Shown here: positions 27,360 to 35,645 of the stretch, in pieces
Numbering within the stretch: the stretch's first letter is position 1
How the letters are laid out: each line of letters starts with the position of its first letter
Notes under the pieces: model-generated
The model's database searches: none
The model's input: the letters and a program-made list of their open reading frames with translations, nothing else
Told to the model about the DNA's origin: nothing
Translations under genes and position numbers: made by a program
NCBI GenBank assembly: GCA_947479475.1
Contig: CANJZW010000024.1
Span: 1-55,069 of the forward strand
DNA length: 55,069 nucleotides
Source: Chthoniobacteraceae bacterium
Lineage (GTDB): Bacteria; Verrucomicrobiota; Verrucomicrobiia; Chthoniobacterales; Chthoniobacteraceae
Direction: 5' to 3'

Positions 27360-27627
27360 GGGGGCGATGGTTTAGGGTGCACGAGTTGCACAGTGCGCGA
27401 CTTTGGGTGTTGCGCTTGCACCGGGGTGGGACGGCTGCCTTTTGGGCGGTTCCAGGCTGCTCTCGCGGACAGTGGGTTGATAGGCGTTTGGAGCGATAAA
27501 AAAGGGCTGTTTTGCCTAAGGAAACAGCGGGGTTCGGATTTTCTCAGATGGAGAGATCGGATCTCGCCGCCCCTCTGCGTGTAAAAAACTCGGTGTGGCT
27601 CCTCCTTCCCTCCCCACAACACGTTCT
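27360..27627. other. Intergenic region before the DUF1501 cluster, with a hairpin
   Basis: About 270 bases without a gene. GCTGTTT (27506-27512) pairs with AAACAGC (27522-27528). On the minus strand the stem runs into CCCTTTTTT, so it has terminator form on the strand where no gene is annotated. I see no clear promoter for the downstream cluster. Confidence 0.4.
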
Positions 27628-28974
27628 ATGTTAAAAATTTCCGGTCCATCTTATGGGAAATTCTGCGACGGTTGGTCCCGGCGCGATTTTATCACGATCG
27701 GCGGGCTGGCCATGGGGGGCCTTTCCTTGCCGAACCTTTTGAGGGCGGAGGCACAGTCGGGGGTGGGCAAGTCCCCCAAGTCGGTCATCATGATTTACAT
27801 GGCGGGTGCGCCGCCGCATCAGGATCTCTTTGATCTAAAAATGGACGCTCCGCTCGAATATCGGGGCCCTTACCAGCCGATGAGCACCAACGTGCCCGGA
27901 ATCCAGGTTTCGGAGCACATGCCCCGCATGGCTGGCATCATGGACAAACTGGTGCCGATCCGCTCGATGGTGGGGTCGCTTTCCGGGGACCACGATTCCC
28001 ATATTTGTTACACGGGCCGCTCGCCCCGTGGAACGGTGATTCCTCCCGGGGGTTGGCCTTCTTTGGGCTCGGTGATGGCCAAGCTTTGCGTGGAAAAGTC
28101 GGTGGGCCTGCCTCCTTTCATCGGGATGGCGCCCAATGCGGGGCATCCCCCCTATGGCTCGCCTGGCCACCCCGGTTTTCTTGGGCCGGCGTATTCGGCG
28201 TTCCGTCCCAACGGATCGGGGCTTACGGATTTGACCCTCAACGGGATCACGAGCGACCGCTTGGATGACCGGCGGGCGTTGCTTGCGAGCATCGACCGGT
28301 TCCAGCGGCAGGCGGATTCCAGCGGCTTGATGGACGGATTGGATGCCTTCAACCAGCAGGCCTTCGGGGTGTTGAGCTCCAGCAAACTGCTGGAAGCGCT
28401 CGATATTTCCAAAGAAGACCAAAAAGTGCGCGACCGCTACGGTAAAGGGGACACCAAAAACTACGGGGACGGCGCCCCTCGCAACCTCGAGCATTTTCTG
28501 GTCGCCCGCCGCCTTGTGCAGGCGGGAGCGCGGTGCGTGACCATCAATTTTGGACGCTGGGATTTTCATGACCGGAATCATTCCGAACTGCTGACGCACC
28601 TGCCGCTTTTTGACCAAGGGTTCAGTGCGCTTGTGGAGGATCTCCACCGTCTTGGGATGGACAAGGATGTGGCCGTGGTGGCCTGGGGCGAATTTGGCCG
28701 GACGCCACAAATCAACGCCACGGGTGGGCGAGACCACTGGCCCCGGGTGGGATGCAGCGTGCTTGCGGGCGGAGGCTTCAAAACGGGCCAGGTCATCGGA
28801 GCCACGGACCGGCTTGGAGGCGAACCGACGGAGCGTCCGGTGCATTTCGGCGAGGTGTTTGCGACCCTGTATCACTGGCTTGGGCTCGACATCGGCAACG
28901 TCACCTTGCCCGACCTTTCGGGACGGCCGCAGTACCTCGTGGACGGCTGGCAACCCATGAAAGAGCTCATTTAG
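27628..28974 (+). CDS. DUF1501 protein, first gene of the large exported-protein cluster
   Basis: A 448-residue DUF1501 protein with a Tat signal (GWSRRDFITIGGLAMGGLSLPNLL). Typical segments follow: SVIMIYMAGAPPHQDLFDLKMDAP (about 49-72), GNDHDSHICY-like SGDHDSHICYTGR, VAWGEFGRTPQINATGGRDHWPRVGCSVLAGGGFKTGQ (about 356-394) and RPVHFGEVFATLYHWLGLD. It shares the GEFGRTP/GRDHWP signature with its neighbour but is otherwise clearly diverged. It starts a same-strand run of five large genes. The downstream DUF1501 gene begins 24 bases after this stop, so translation is probably co-ordinated. Start placed at 27628, where the Tat signal fits; the frame is open 11 residues further upstream. Confidence 0.92.
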   Translation: MLKISGPSYGKFCDGWSRRDFITIGGLAMGGLSLPNLLRAEAQSGVGKSPKSVIMIYMAGAPPHQDLFDLKMDAPLEYRGPYQPMSTNVPGIQVSEHMPRMAGIMDKLVPIRSMVGSLSGDHDSHICYTGRSPRGTVIPPGGWPSLGSVMAKLCVEKSVGLPPFIGMAPNAGHPPYGSPGHPGFLGPAYSAFRPNGSGLTDLTLNGITSDRLDDRRALLASIDRFQRQADSSGLMDGLDAFNQQAFGVLSSSKLLEALDISKEDQKVRDRYGKGDTKNYGDGAPRNLEHFLVARRLVQAGARCVTINFGRWDFHDRNHSELLTHLPLFDQGFSALVEDLHRLGMDKDVAVVAWGEFGRTPQINATGGRDHWPRVGCSVLAGGGFKTGQVIGATDRLGGEPTERPVHFGEVFATLYHWLGLDIGNVTLPDLSGRPQYLVDGWQPMKELI

Positions 28975-28998
28975 CGACGGCCCACGGCCTTTTTCCTC

Positions 28999-30414
28999 AT
29001 GGACTTCCCCCCTCAGTCCCGATTCGGCAGCCTGCACGACGGAGCGATTTCGCGCCGGGAATGGCTGCGCATTGGCGGCTTGGGGACGCTTGGGGTTTCG
29101 CTTTCGGGGTTGGTGCGCCCGTCCGCGCTTGCGGCGCCGCTGGGTGGGTCGGCCAGTTTTGGGAGGGCGAAATCCTGCATCCTGATTTTCCTCAGCGGCG
29201 GCCCTCCGCAGCACGAGATGTTTGATCCCAAGCCGGAGGCACCGCTGGAGATCCGCGGAACTTTACGCTCGATCCCGACCTCCGTCCCAGGGATGCATTT
29301 TTCAGAAACGCTGCCCTACACGGCGCGGATGGCGCATCGGATGGCGGTGATCCGGTCGATGACCACGGATATCAACAGTCATTCTACCAGTGGGTATTAC
29401 ATGCTCACCGGCTACAAGCATTCTTCGAAGGCGGAAAACATGCCGCCGGACCCCTCGGACTGGCCCAGTATCGCGGCGGTGGTGGGGGCGTTGAATCCTG
29501 GGAACCGCTCGCCTATGGGGTCGGTGGTTTTGCCGGAACCGGTGCACAACAACCCGAACATTCTCTGGCCGGGACAGAATGGCGGGCTTATGGGCCCCAC
29601 CTGGCATCCGCACCTTCTCAAATGCGACCCCACCCAGGCGCGGTTGCAGATCGAAGGACTCACCCGCCCTGAAAACGTTTCCGAGGTGCGGTTGAGTGAG
29701 CGCACCGACCTGCTCCAGCAAATGAACGCCTCCTTTACCCGGCAGGTTGGCAGTCCGGGGATGGTCGATTTTGACCGGATGCAGCAAAAGGCTTTTGAGT
29801 TGTTGCACTCTGAAAAGAGCCGGGAAGCTTTTCAAATCCACCGCGAACCCGACGCGCTGCGCGACCGGTATGGCCGGCACAAATTTGGGCAAAGCGCCCT
29901 GTTGTCGCGGCGATTGGTGGAGGCGGGCGTGCGTCTGGTTCAGCTGAACTGGCCACGCGAGGAGGGGGACACAAACATCGGGAACCCCCTGTGGGATACG
30001 CACTCCAAAAATGCGGAGCGTGTCCGGGAGGTTCTGTGCCCTCAGTTTGACCGTACCTATGCCACCCTCCTCGAGGATCTCCAGGAGCGCGGGTTGTTGG
30101 ATGAGACCCTGGTCGTGGCGATGGGGGAATTCGGGCGGTCTCCAAAAATCAATGCCGCCGGCGGGCGAGACCATTGGGGGCAGGTATTTTCCGTGGCCCT
30201 TGCGGGGGCGGGAATTGCTGGGGGTCAGATCATCGGTTCGAGCGACCGGATTGGGGGCACGCCCGCGTCGCGGCCCGTTCGGCCGCCGGATTTGGCGGCG
30301 ACGATATTCCACCTGCTGGGGGTGAATCCTGGCGGGGAATTTGTGGATCCAATGGGCAGGCCGCGCATGATCACGGATGCAGGATTTGCATTGCGTGAGC
30401 TGGTGGGCGCCTAA
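28999..30414 (+). CDS. DUF1501 protein, second copy in the cluster
   Basis: A 471-residue DUF1501 protein. The Tat-type N-terminus is ISRREWLRIGGLGTLGVSLSGL (about 14-35). Diagnostic stretches: SCILIFLSGGPPQHEMFDPKPEAPLEIRG (about 57-85), DINSHSTSGYYMLTGYKHSS, MGEFGRSPKINAAGGRDHWGQVFSVALAGAGIAGG (about 375-409). It is as different from its neighbour as members of separate clusters often are, so the two are old paralogs rather than a recent duplication. The signatures place it in the periplasm or at the cell surface, with unknown substrate. The DUF1549/DUF1553 gene follows after 55 bases. Confidence 0.92.
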   Translation: MDFPPQSRFGSLHDGAISRREWLRIGGLGTLGVSLSGLVRPSALAAPLGGSASFGRAKSCILIFLSGGPPQHEMFDPKPEAPLEIRGTLRSIPTSVPGMHFSETLPYTARMAHRMAVIRSMTTDINSHSTSGYYMLTGYKHSSKAENMPPDPSDWPSIAAVVGALNPGNRSPMGSVVLPEPVHNNPNILWPGQNGGLMGPTWHPHLLKCDPTQARLQIEGLTRPENVSEVRLSERTDLLQQMNASFTRQVGSPGMVDFDRMQQKAFELLHSEKSREAFQIHREPDALRDRYGRHKFGQSALLSRRLVEAGVRLVQLNWPREEGDTNIGNPLWDTHSKNAERVREVLCPQFDRTYATLLEDLQERGLLDETLVVAMGEFGRSPKINAAGGRDHWGQVFSVALAGAGIAGGQIIGSSDRIGGTPASRPVRPPDLAATIFHLLGVNPGGEFVDPMGRPRMITDAGFALRELVGA

Positions 30415-30469
30415 GCATCAAAGAAAGCAATATTTCGAAGTCACACTGAGTCTTTTAAAGGGTAAAAAA

Positions 30470-32983
30470 ATGAAAAACGTATCCAAAAACCGCCCCTTCT
30501 TCTATTCCGCTTTGGGGGCTTTCCTGCTGCAAATCTTTTGCTGTTTTGCCTCTGCCAACACAGCGGTTCTAACGCCGGTTCGTTTGCAGTTTGAATCGGT
30601 GGGCGGAGCGGAAGCCAAACAAACACCGCTCAAACTGCGGGGCAAAGGAACACGGTTTCAATTATTAGTGAGCGGCGGGCTTGCCGACGGTGGATTGCGT
30701 GATTGCACGACGGCGGTGACTTACGCGGCGGCGCCTGCCGGGATTGTGGAGGTTAGCGAGAAAGGGTTGCTCTCTGTGGTGGGCGATGGGACGGCGAAGG
30801 TGACGGCCTCGTTGGGGGGGCATTCGACGGAGATTGAGGTGCAGGTGGTTGATGCGGGGCAGGACGTGCCCATTAACTTTGCAAACCAGATTGTGCCGAT
30901 CTTCACCAAGGCGAGCTGCAACTCGGGCGGCTGCCACGGCAAATCCGCGGGGCAAAATGGATTCCGCCTTTCCCTGCTCGGTTTTGAACCGGCGGAGGAT
31001 TACGAACACTTGGTCAAGGAGGCCCGCGGGCGCAGGCTGTTTCCCGCTTCGCCAGAGAACAGTTTGCTTCTGACCAAGGGGGTTGCTTCGGTTCCTCACG
31101 GCGGCGGCAAACGGCTGAGCATCGACTCCGACGACTACCGGCTTTTGTTGCGCTGGATCAGCCAGGGGATGCCGGAGGGCAGCGCGTCGGATCCGAAGCT
31201 TGCCGGGCTGCAAGTTCTGCCTGCGAAACGGCGCATGGCGCTGGATGGTGAGCAGCAACTGGCCGTGCGCGCGGTTTACACGGACGGGTCCGTGCAGGAT
31301 GTCACGCGCAGCGCTTTATTCGAACCCAATGACAAGGCGGTTGCCAGCACGGGTGAAGACGGTTTGGTGAGCATGCTCAAGCAGCCCGGGGATGTGGCGG
31401 TGATGGTGCGGTATCAGGACAAGTCGGCGGTCTTCAACGCGACGGTGCCTCTGGGCGCTCCCGTGGGCGAGCTACCCGCGCCCGCGAACGACGTGGACCG
31501 GCTGGTGTTTGCGAAGCTGCGCGAGATGGGGATGCCACCCTCGGTCGTCTGCGACGACGCGACCTTCCTGCGCCGCGCTTCGGTTGACATCGCGGGGCGG
31601 TTGCCTTCGGCTGCCGATGCGGAAGCTTTTCTCGCTGACAAGTCGCCAACCAAACGCACCAAGCTCGTCAACACGCTCCTCGACTCTCCGGAGTACGCGG
31701 ACTTTTTTGCCAGCCAGTGGAGTGCACTCCTTCGCAACAAGCGCAACAAACCGCAGGACGCGCCGATGAATTTTGCCTTCTACACCTGGCTGAGTGATTC
31801 GTTGCGGGCCAACAAACCGTACGACCAGCTGGCGCTCGAGGTTCTCGCCGCTTCCGGAGGCCTGCAGGAGAACCCTGCCGTGGCTTGGTACAAGCAGGTC
31901 AAAGAACCCCAGCAACAGCTGGAAGACACGGCACAGCTTTTCCTCGGCACCCGCCTCCAGTGCGCCCAGTGTCACCATCACCCGTTTGAAAAATGGAGTC
32001 AGAATGATTATTACAGCTTCTCCGCTTTCTTCAGCCAGGTTCGTTTTAAGGGTCAGGAAACTCTCCTGCACCGCCGTGGAGTGGCTCAGGCTATTAATAA
32101 AAAAACCAAGCTGCAGGTTAAACCCGCCGCCCTTGGAAGCGGGCCAATGGATATCGCCCCCGACGAAGACCCGCGGATTCGTTTGGTGGAATGGATGAGA
32201 GCCAAAGAGAACCCCTTTTTCGCGCGCACCCTGGTAAACCGTTATTGGAAACACTTCCTCAATCGTGGTCTTGTGGAGCCGGAAGATGATATGCGCGATA
32301 CGAATCCCCCTTCGAACCCGGAGCTGCTGGACATGCTCGCCCGCCGCTTTACGGATTCCGGGTTTGATCTCAAGGCGCTCATTCGCGATATCACGACCTC
32401 CACCACCTACCAGTTCAGCGCGCTGCCAAACGCCTTCAATCAGGCGGATCGCCAGAACTTCTCGCGCTACTACCCCAAGCGTCTGCAGGCCGAGGTGCTT
32501 TACGACAGCGTCTCCTCCCTGACACGCTCCAAACCCGGCTTCGTCGGGCTGCCTTCGGAAACCCGCGCCATTTCGCTTCCCGACAACAGCTTCAACAAGG
32601 ATTCGTATTTCCTCACGGTGTTCGGTCGGCCTGAGTCTTCGAGCGCCTGCGCTTGCGAGCGCACGCAGGACGCGAGTCTGGCCCAGGCGTTGCACCTGCT
32701 TAATGCGAAGGCGATTCAGGAAAAACTCGCCGCCGACACGGGTTCAGCGGCCCAGTGGGCGGTGGACAAAAGGGGGGACGATGCAGCGATTCGGGAGCTG
32801 TATTTGAGCGCCTATGCGCGCCAGCCCGATGCCGGAGAATTTGAGGTGGCGCGGGCTCATCTGGCGAAACCGCGCAAGGATGCCGCAGGAATGCCGCTCC
32901 CTCCGGACAAGGCTCGTCGGCAGGCGTTCGAGGACATTCTTTGGGTCGTGTTGAACACCAAGGAGTTTCTTTTCAACCACTGA
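30470..32983 (+). CDS. Big-like, DUF1549 and DUF1553 secreted protein with CX4CH haem-like motif
   Basis: An 837-residue exported protein. A signal peptide (about 8-32) is followed by a bacterial Ig-like segment (about 33-125; RLQFESVGGAEAKQTPLKLRG, then VEVSEKGLLSVVGDGTAKVTASLGG). Then comes a cytochrome-like site in KASCNSGGCHGKSAGQNGFRLSLLG (about 150-175), a CX4CH rather than CXXCH motif. A second Big-like segment, DUF1549 (PANDVDRLVFAKLREMG to CAQCHHHPFEKWSQNDYYSF) and DUF1553 (ENPFFARTLVNRYWKHFLNRGLVEPEDDMRDTNPP) complete it. This is the second form of PSCyt protein in PVC genomes. Start at the ATG 30470; 31 extra residues upstream are not signal-like. Confidence 0.9.
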   Translation: MKNVSKNRPFFYSALGAFLLQIFCCFASANTAVLTPVRLQFESVGGAEAKQTPLKLRGKGTRFQLLVSGGLADGGLRDCTTAVTYAAAPAGIVEVSEKGLLSVVGDGTAKVTASLGGHSTEIEVQVVDAGQDVPINFANQIVPIFTKASCNSGGCHGKSAGQNGFRLSLLGFEPAEDYEHLVKEARGRRLFPASPENSLLLTKGVASVPHGGGKRLSIDSDDYRLLLRWISQGMPEGSASDPKLAGLQVLPAKRRMALDGEQQLAVRAVYTDGSVQDVTRSALFEPNDKAVASTGEDGLVSMLKQPGDVAVMVRYQDKSAVFNATVPLGAPVGELPAPANDVDRLVFAKLREMGMPPSVVCDDATFLRRASVDIAGRLPSAADAEAFLADKSPTKRTKLVNTLLDSPEYADFFASQWSALLRNKRNKPQDAPMNFAFYTWLSDSLRANKPYDQLALEVLAASGGLQENPAVAWYKQVKEPQQQLEDTAQLFLGTRLQCAQCHHHPFEKWSQNDYYSFSAFFSQVRFKGQETLLHRRGVAQAINKKTKLQVKPAALGSGPMDIAPDEDPRIRLVEWMRAKENPFFARTLVNRYWKHFLNRGLVEPEDDMRDTNPPSNPELLDMLARRFTDSGFDLKALIRDITTSTTYQFSALPNAFNQADRQNFSRYYPKRLQAEVLYDSVSSLTRSKPGFVGLPSETRAISLPDNSFNKDSYFLTVFGRPESSSACACERTQDASLAQALHLLNAKAIQEKLAADTGSAAQWAVDKRGDDAAIRELYLSAYARQPDAGEFEVARAHLAKPRKDAAGMPLPPDKARRQAFEDILWVVLNTKEFLFNH

Positions 32984-33052
32984 GCCTTCTGGCGCTCTGT
33001 GGAAACGGTCGTATTCCGGGCACCGGTTGGTTAGCTCACATTCCTTATCTTA

Positions 33053-35539
33053 ATGACTCTTTGTCGCATTTTTTCTCCACTCGGTCGGCCCGTGAATCAG
33101 CCCCTGATTATCATCGCGGCCGTCTGTTCCTTTGCTTCGGGTCTCCGGGCAGAGCTTCCGGTGTTTCGGTTGGACGGGATTTATCCGCCCAGCGCGAAAG
33201 CGGGCGCTGCTGTTTCGGTGGGTGTCACGGCAGTGGATGGTGGGGAGGCGAAGGAGCTTTTGTTCTCGCACCCTGGCTTGAGCGGCGTTTGGAAGGAGAA
33301 GGGGCGTTTTGAGGTGACGATTTCCCCTGATGTTCCGGTGGGAACGTACGAGGTGCGTGCGGCCGGTTCGCTTGGGTTCTCGAATCCGCGCAGTTTTTTG
33401 GTGGCAAAGGAGGATCAGGTGTTGCCGCCCAAAGCGGCGGCGTCAGTGGCTGAGGCACTCGAGCTGAAGTCTGGAATTGCGGTGGTGGGGAAGGTGACAG
33501 CTGCGGCCTCCGACCACTTCAGGTTCCACCTCAAGCAGGGGGAGCGGGCGTTGGTTTTGTGCGAGACGCAGGCCCTTGATTCAAGACTCAAGCCGATGCT
33601 GGAACTTGCGGACGCAGCGGGACAAAAGGTGCTGCTCACCCAGATCAAGACCACCACAGGAGGGGCTCTGTTAGATTTCCGAGCGCCGAAGGAAGGGGAT
33701 TACTTTTTGCGTCTGCACGACCTGACTTTTGGGGGTGGCGCTGAGTTTTTTTACAGGCTTGTTCTCTCGCAGGCCCCCTATGTGGACCTCGCCTCGACAC
33801 CGGTGCTTCAAGCGGGTGGAAAGCGCAAGGTCACGCTGTATGGCAGGCAGCTTCCGAAGGGGCGCCCGGGTGTTGTGAAGGCGCTGGACGGGGTTGTTCT
33901 GGAGGAGTTGGAGATCGAAATTGACGTGCCGGACCGTCCTCCTGGGCGGGTGGAGGGGTTGGCATTGGTATCGGGGTTTGATGTGGACGGGTTCTCTTTC
34001 CGTTTGCCGAGTCCCGCGGGCCCTTCGAACCCCTTGTTTTTCATGCTCTCGCCGAGCACCCCCATTTTGGAGCCTCTCTCCTTCTCCCTGACGCCCCCCG
34101 TGGGGACAGGCACTTTGACGGCGGTGGTGGCACCCGTGGGGACAGGCACTTTGGCGGTGAAGGCGACTCCCGTGGGGACAGGCACTTTGACGGCGGTGGT
34201 GGCACCCGTGGGGACAGGCACTTTGACGGCGGTGGTGGCACCCGTGGGGACAGGCACTTTGGTGGCGAAGGCGACTCCCGTGGGGACAGGCACTTTGACG
34301 GCGGTGGCACCCGTGGGGACAGGCACTTTGACGGTGGCGGTGGCACCCGTGGCGGCGGCACTGGGGAAAGGCACTTTGGCGGCGAAGGCGACTTCCGTGG
34401 GGACAGGCACTTTGGGGGGAGAGACGCGCTTTGTAGCGCCGGCACTTTTGAGCGGACATTTTTATCCTCGTGGGAATGTGGATGGGTGGAGCTTTGAGGC
34501 AAAAAAAGGAGAGGTCTGGCGCGTGGAAGTGATCTCCCAACGTTTGGGCTTACCGACAAATCCGTTTCTGCTAGTGCAAAAAAATGGCCTGGATGTTGCC
34601 GAAGGGTGGGGCCCGGATGTCGATCCAGGCGGGACGTTTTTGCCAATGCCACTCAATGATCCGACGCTCCGCTTCGAAGCTAAAGAGGACGGGGTTCACG
34701 TTATCCGAGTGCGGGATTTGTCCGGAAATAACGTATCGAACCCCTCGGCCGCGTACGTGATTTTAGTGCGCAAAGAGGCGCCGGATTTCCGGTTGGTCGC
34801 GACCACGATTCCACCCCCAGAAATCACTGCGCAGGTAATCTCTGCTCCGTACTCTGCGCTTTTGCGGGCGGGCGGGACTTTTGCGGTGCGGGTTTTTGCC
34901 GCGCGGAAGGACGGGTTTGTCGGAGATATTGAACTGTCTGCGGAGGGCCTGCCGCTGGGAGTGAGCTGCGAACCCACTCGGATTTTAGCCGGTAAAAACG
35001 ACGGGTACGTGATTTTATCGGCGCAGGAAAAGCTGCCCGCGTTTACGGGGGCGATCCGTATTGTGGGGAAGGCGAACGTTGGGGGGCAGGCGGTGTCGCG
35101 ACAGGCGCGGTGCGCGGTGACGCGTTGGGCGTCCGCAAACGTGACGACGGCTCCCGTTGAGGATTATCTGGTGCAGGATCTGATCCTTGGGGTGCTTCCT
35201 AGCGAAGTTTCCCCCATCGCCCTCACTCCGAAAAGTGAGGGGGCGCGGGAGGTGGCGGCAGGGGGTAAATTGGAAGTGGCATTGAAAGTGGAGCGGAGAG
35301 GGGAGTTCAAGGAAGTGCTCAAACTTAAAACGGCAGGTGCGCCCGGGGTTGAGCAGGTAAAGGAGGTGGACGTGGATGCAAAGGCGGACTCCGCAAAAGT
35401 GGTGCTCGATACTGCCGCGCTCAAGCTGCCGGTGGGGCGGCACACAGTGTATTTCACGACCCTGGCCAAGGGAAAGTTTCGGGGTAAAGATCTAACGACG
35501 ACGTTTTTCTCAACCCCCTTCACATTCGAGATCAAATGA
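33053..35539 (+). CDS. Exported pre-peptidase-like protein with in-frame VGTGTL repeats
   Basis: An 828-residue secreted protein. A signal peptide (about 12-34) is followed by IPT/Ig-like and pre-peptidase (PPC)-like beta domains: FRLDGIYPPSAKAGAAVSVGV (about 39-60), FRFHLKQGERALVLCETQALDSRL (about 160), GDYFLRLHDLTFGGG. Residues about 349-455 are nine tandem units of a PVGTGTLTAVVA-type motif encoded by nearly identical 36-base units. After it, another PPC-like stretch (GHFYPRGNVDGWSFEAKKGEVWRVEV) and further beta domains continue to the end. PPC-like proteins without protease domains are common beside PSCyt/DUF1501 genes in PVC bacteria. Role unknown; surface adhesion or a scaffold is inferred. 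Confidence 0.8.
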   Translation: MTLCRIFSPLGRPVNQPLIIIAAVCSFASGLRAELPVFRLDGIYPPSAKAGAAVSVGVTAVDGGEAKELLFSHPGLSGVWKEKGRFEVTISPDVPVGTYEVRAAGSLGFSNPRSFLVAKEDQVLPPKAAASVAEALELKSGIAVVGKVTAAASDHFRFHLKQGERALVLCETQALDSRLKPMLELADAAGQKVLLTQIKTTTGGALLDFRAPKEGDYFLRLHDLTFGGGAEFFYRLVLSQAPYVDLASTPVLQAGGKRKVTLYGRQLPKGRPGVVKALDGVVLEELEIEIDVPDRPPGRVEGLALVSGFDVDGFSFRLPSPAGPSNPLFFMLSPSTPILEPLSFSLTPPVGTGTLTAVVAPVGTGTLAVKATPVGTGTLTAVVAPVGTGTLTAVVAPVGTGTLVAKATPVGTGTLTAVAPVGTGTLTVAVAPVAAALGKGTLAAKATSVGTGTLGGETRFVAPALLSGHFYPRGNVDGWSFEAKKGEVWRVEVISQRLGLPTNPFLLVQKNGLDVAEGWGPDVDPGGTFLPMPLNDPTLRFEAKEDGVHVIRVRDLSGNNVSNPSAAYVILVRKEAPDFRLVATTIPPPEITAQVISAPYSALLRAGGTFAVRVFAARKDGFVGDIELSAEGLPLGVSCEPTRILAGKNDGYVILSAQEKLPAFTGAIRIVGKANVGGQAVSRQARCAVTRWASANVTTAPVEDYLVQDLILGVLPSEVSPIALTPKSEGAREVAAGGKLEVALKVERRGEFKEVLKLKTAGAPGVEQVKEVDVDAKADSAKVVLDTAALKLPVGRHTVYFTTLAKGKFRGKDLTTTFFSTPFTFEIK
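34098..34420 (+). repeat. In-frame 36-base tandem repeat with an invariant 20-base core
   Basis: About nine units with period 36 (one of 33 and one enlarged). The core CCCGTGGGGACAGGCACTTT is nearly invariant, while the 16-base remainder alternates between ACGGCGGTGGTGGCA-like and GGCGAAGGCGACT-like forms. It codes for PVGTGTL plus TAVVA or VKAT. The array keeps the reading frame, and the minus strand is also open through it. Confidence 0.9.
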
Positions 35540-35645
35540 GATGAGTGGCCCTTTGTCCAATGAGGCAGGGGGCTCTGTGCGCTCTTAGCTCTCAGGGTGA
35601 ATCTCCTCGTCCATTCCATCGCCACTCTTCGAAGAACTTCAAATT

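Noticed and set aside
27360..27627. Cobalamin riboswitch near the adenosyltransferase gene
   Set aside because: No B12-box-like sequence was found, and the region lies after the gene rather than before it.
34098..34420. Open minus-strand reading frames through the 36-base repeats (CPHG/PSPPK-like translations)
   Set aside because: A period divisible by three keeps all frames open; no start, signal or codon pattern supports a gene there.
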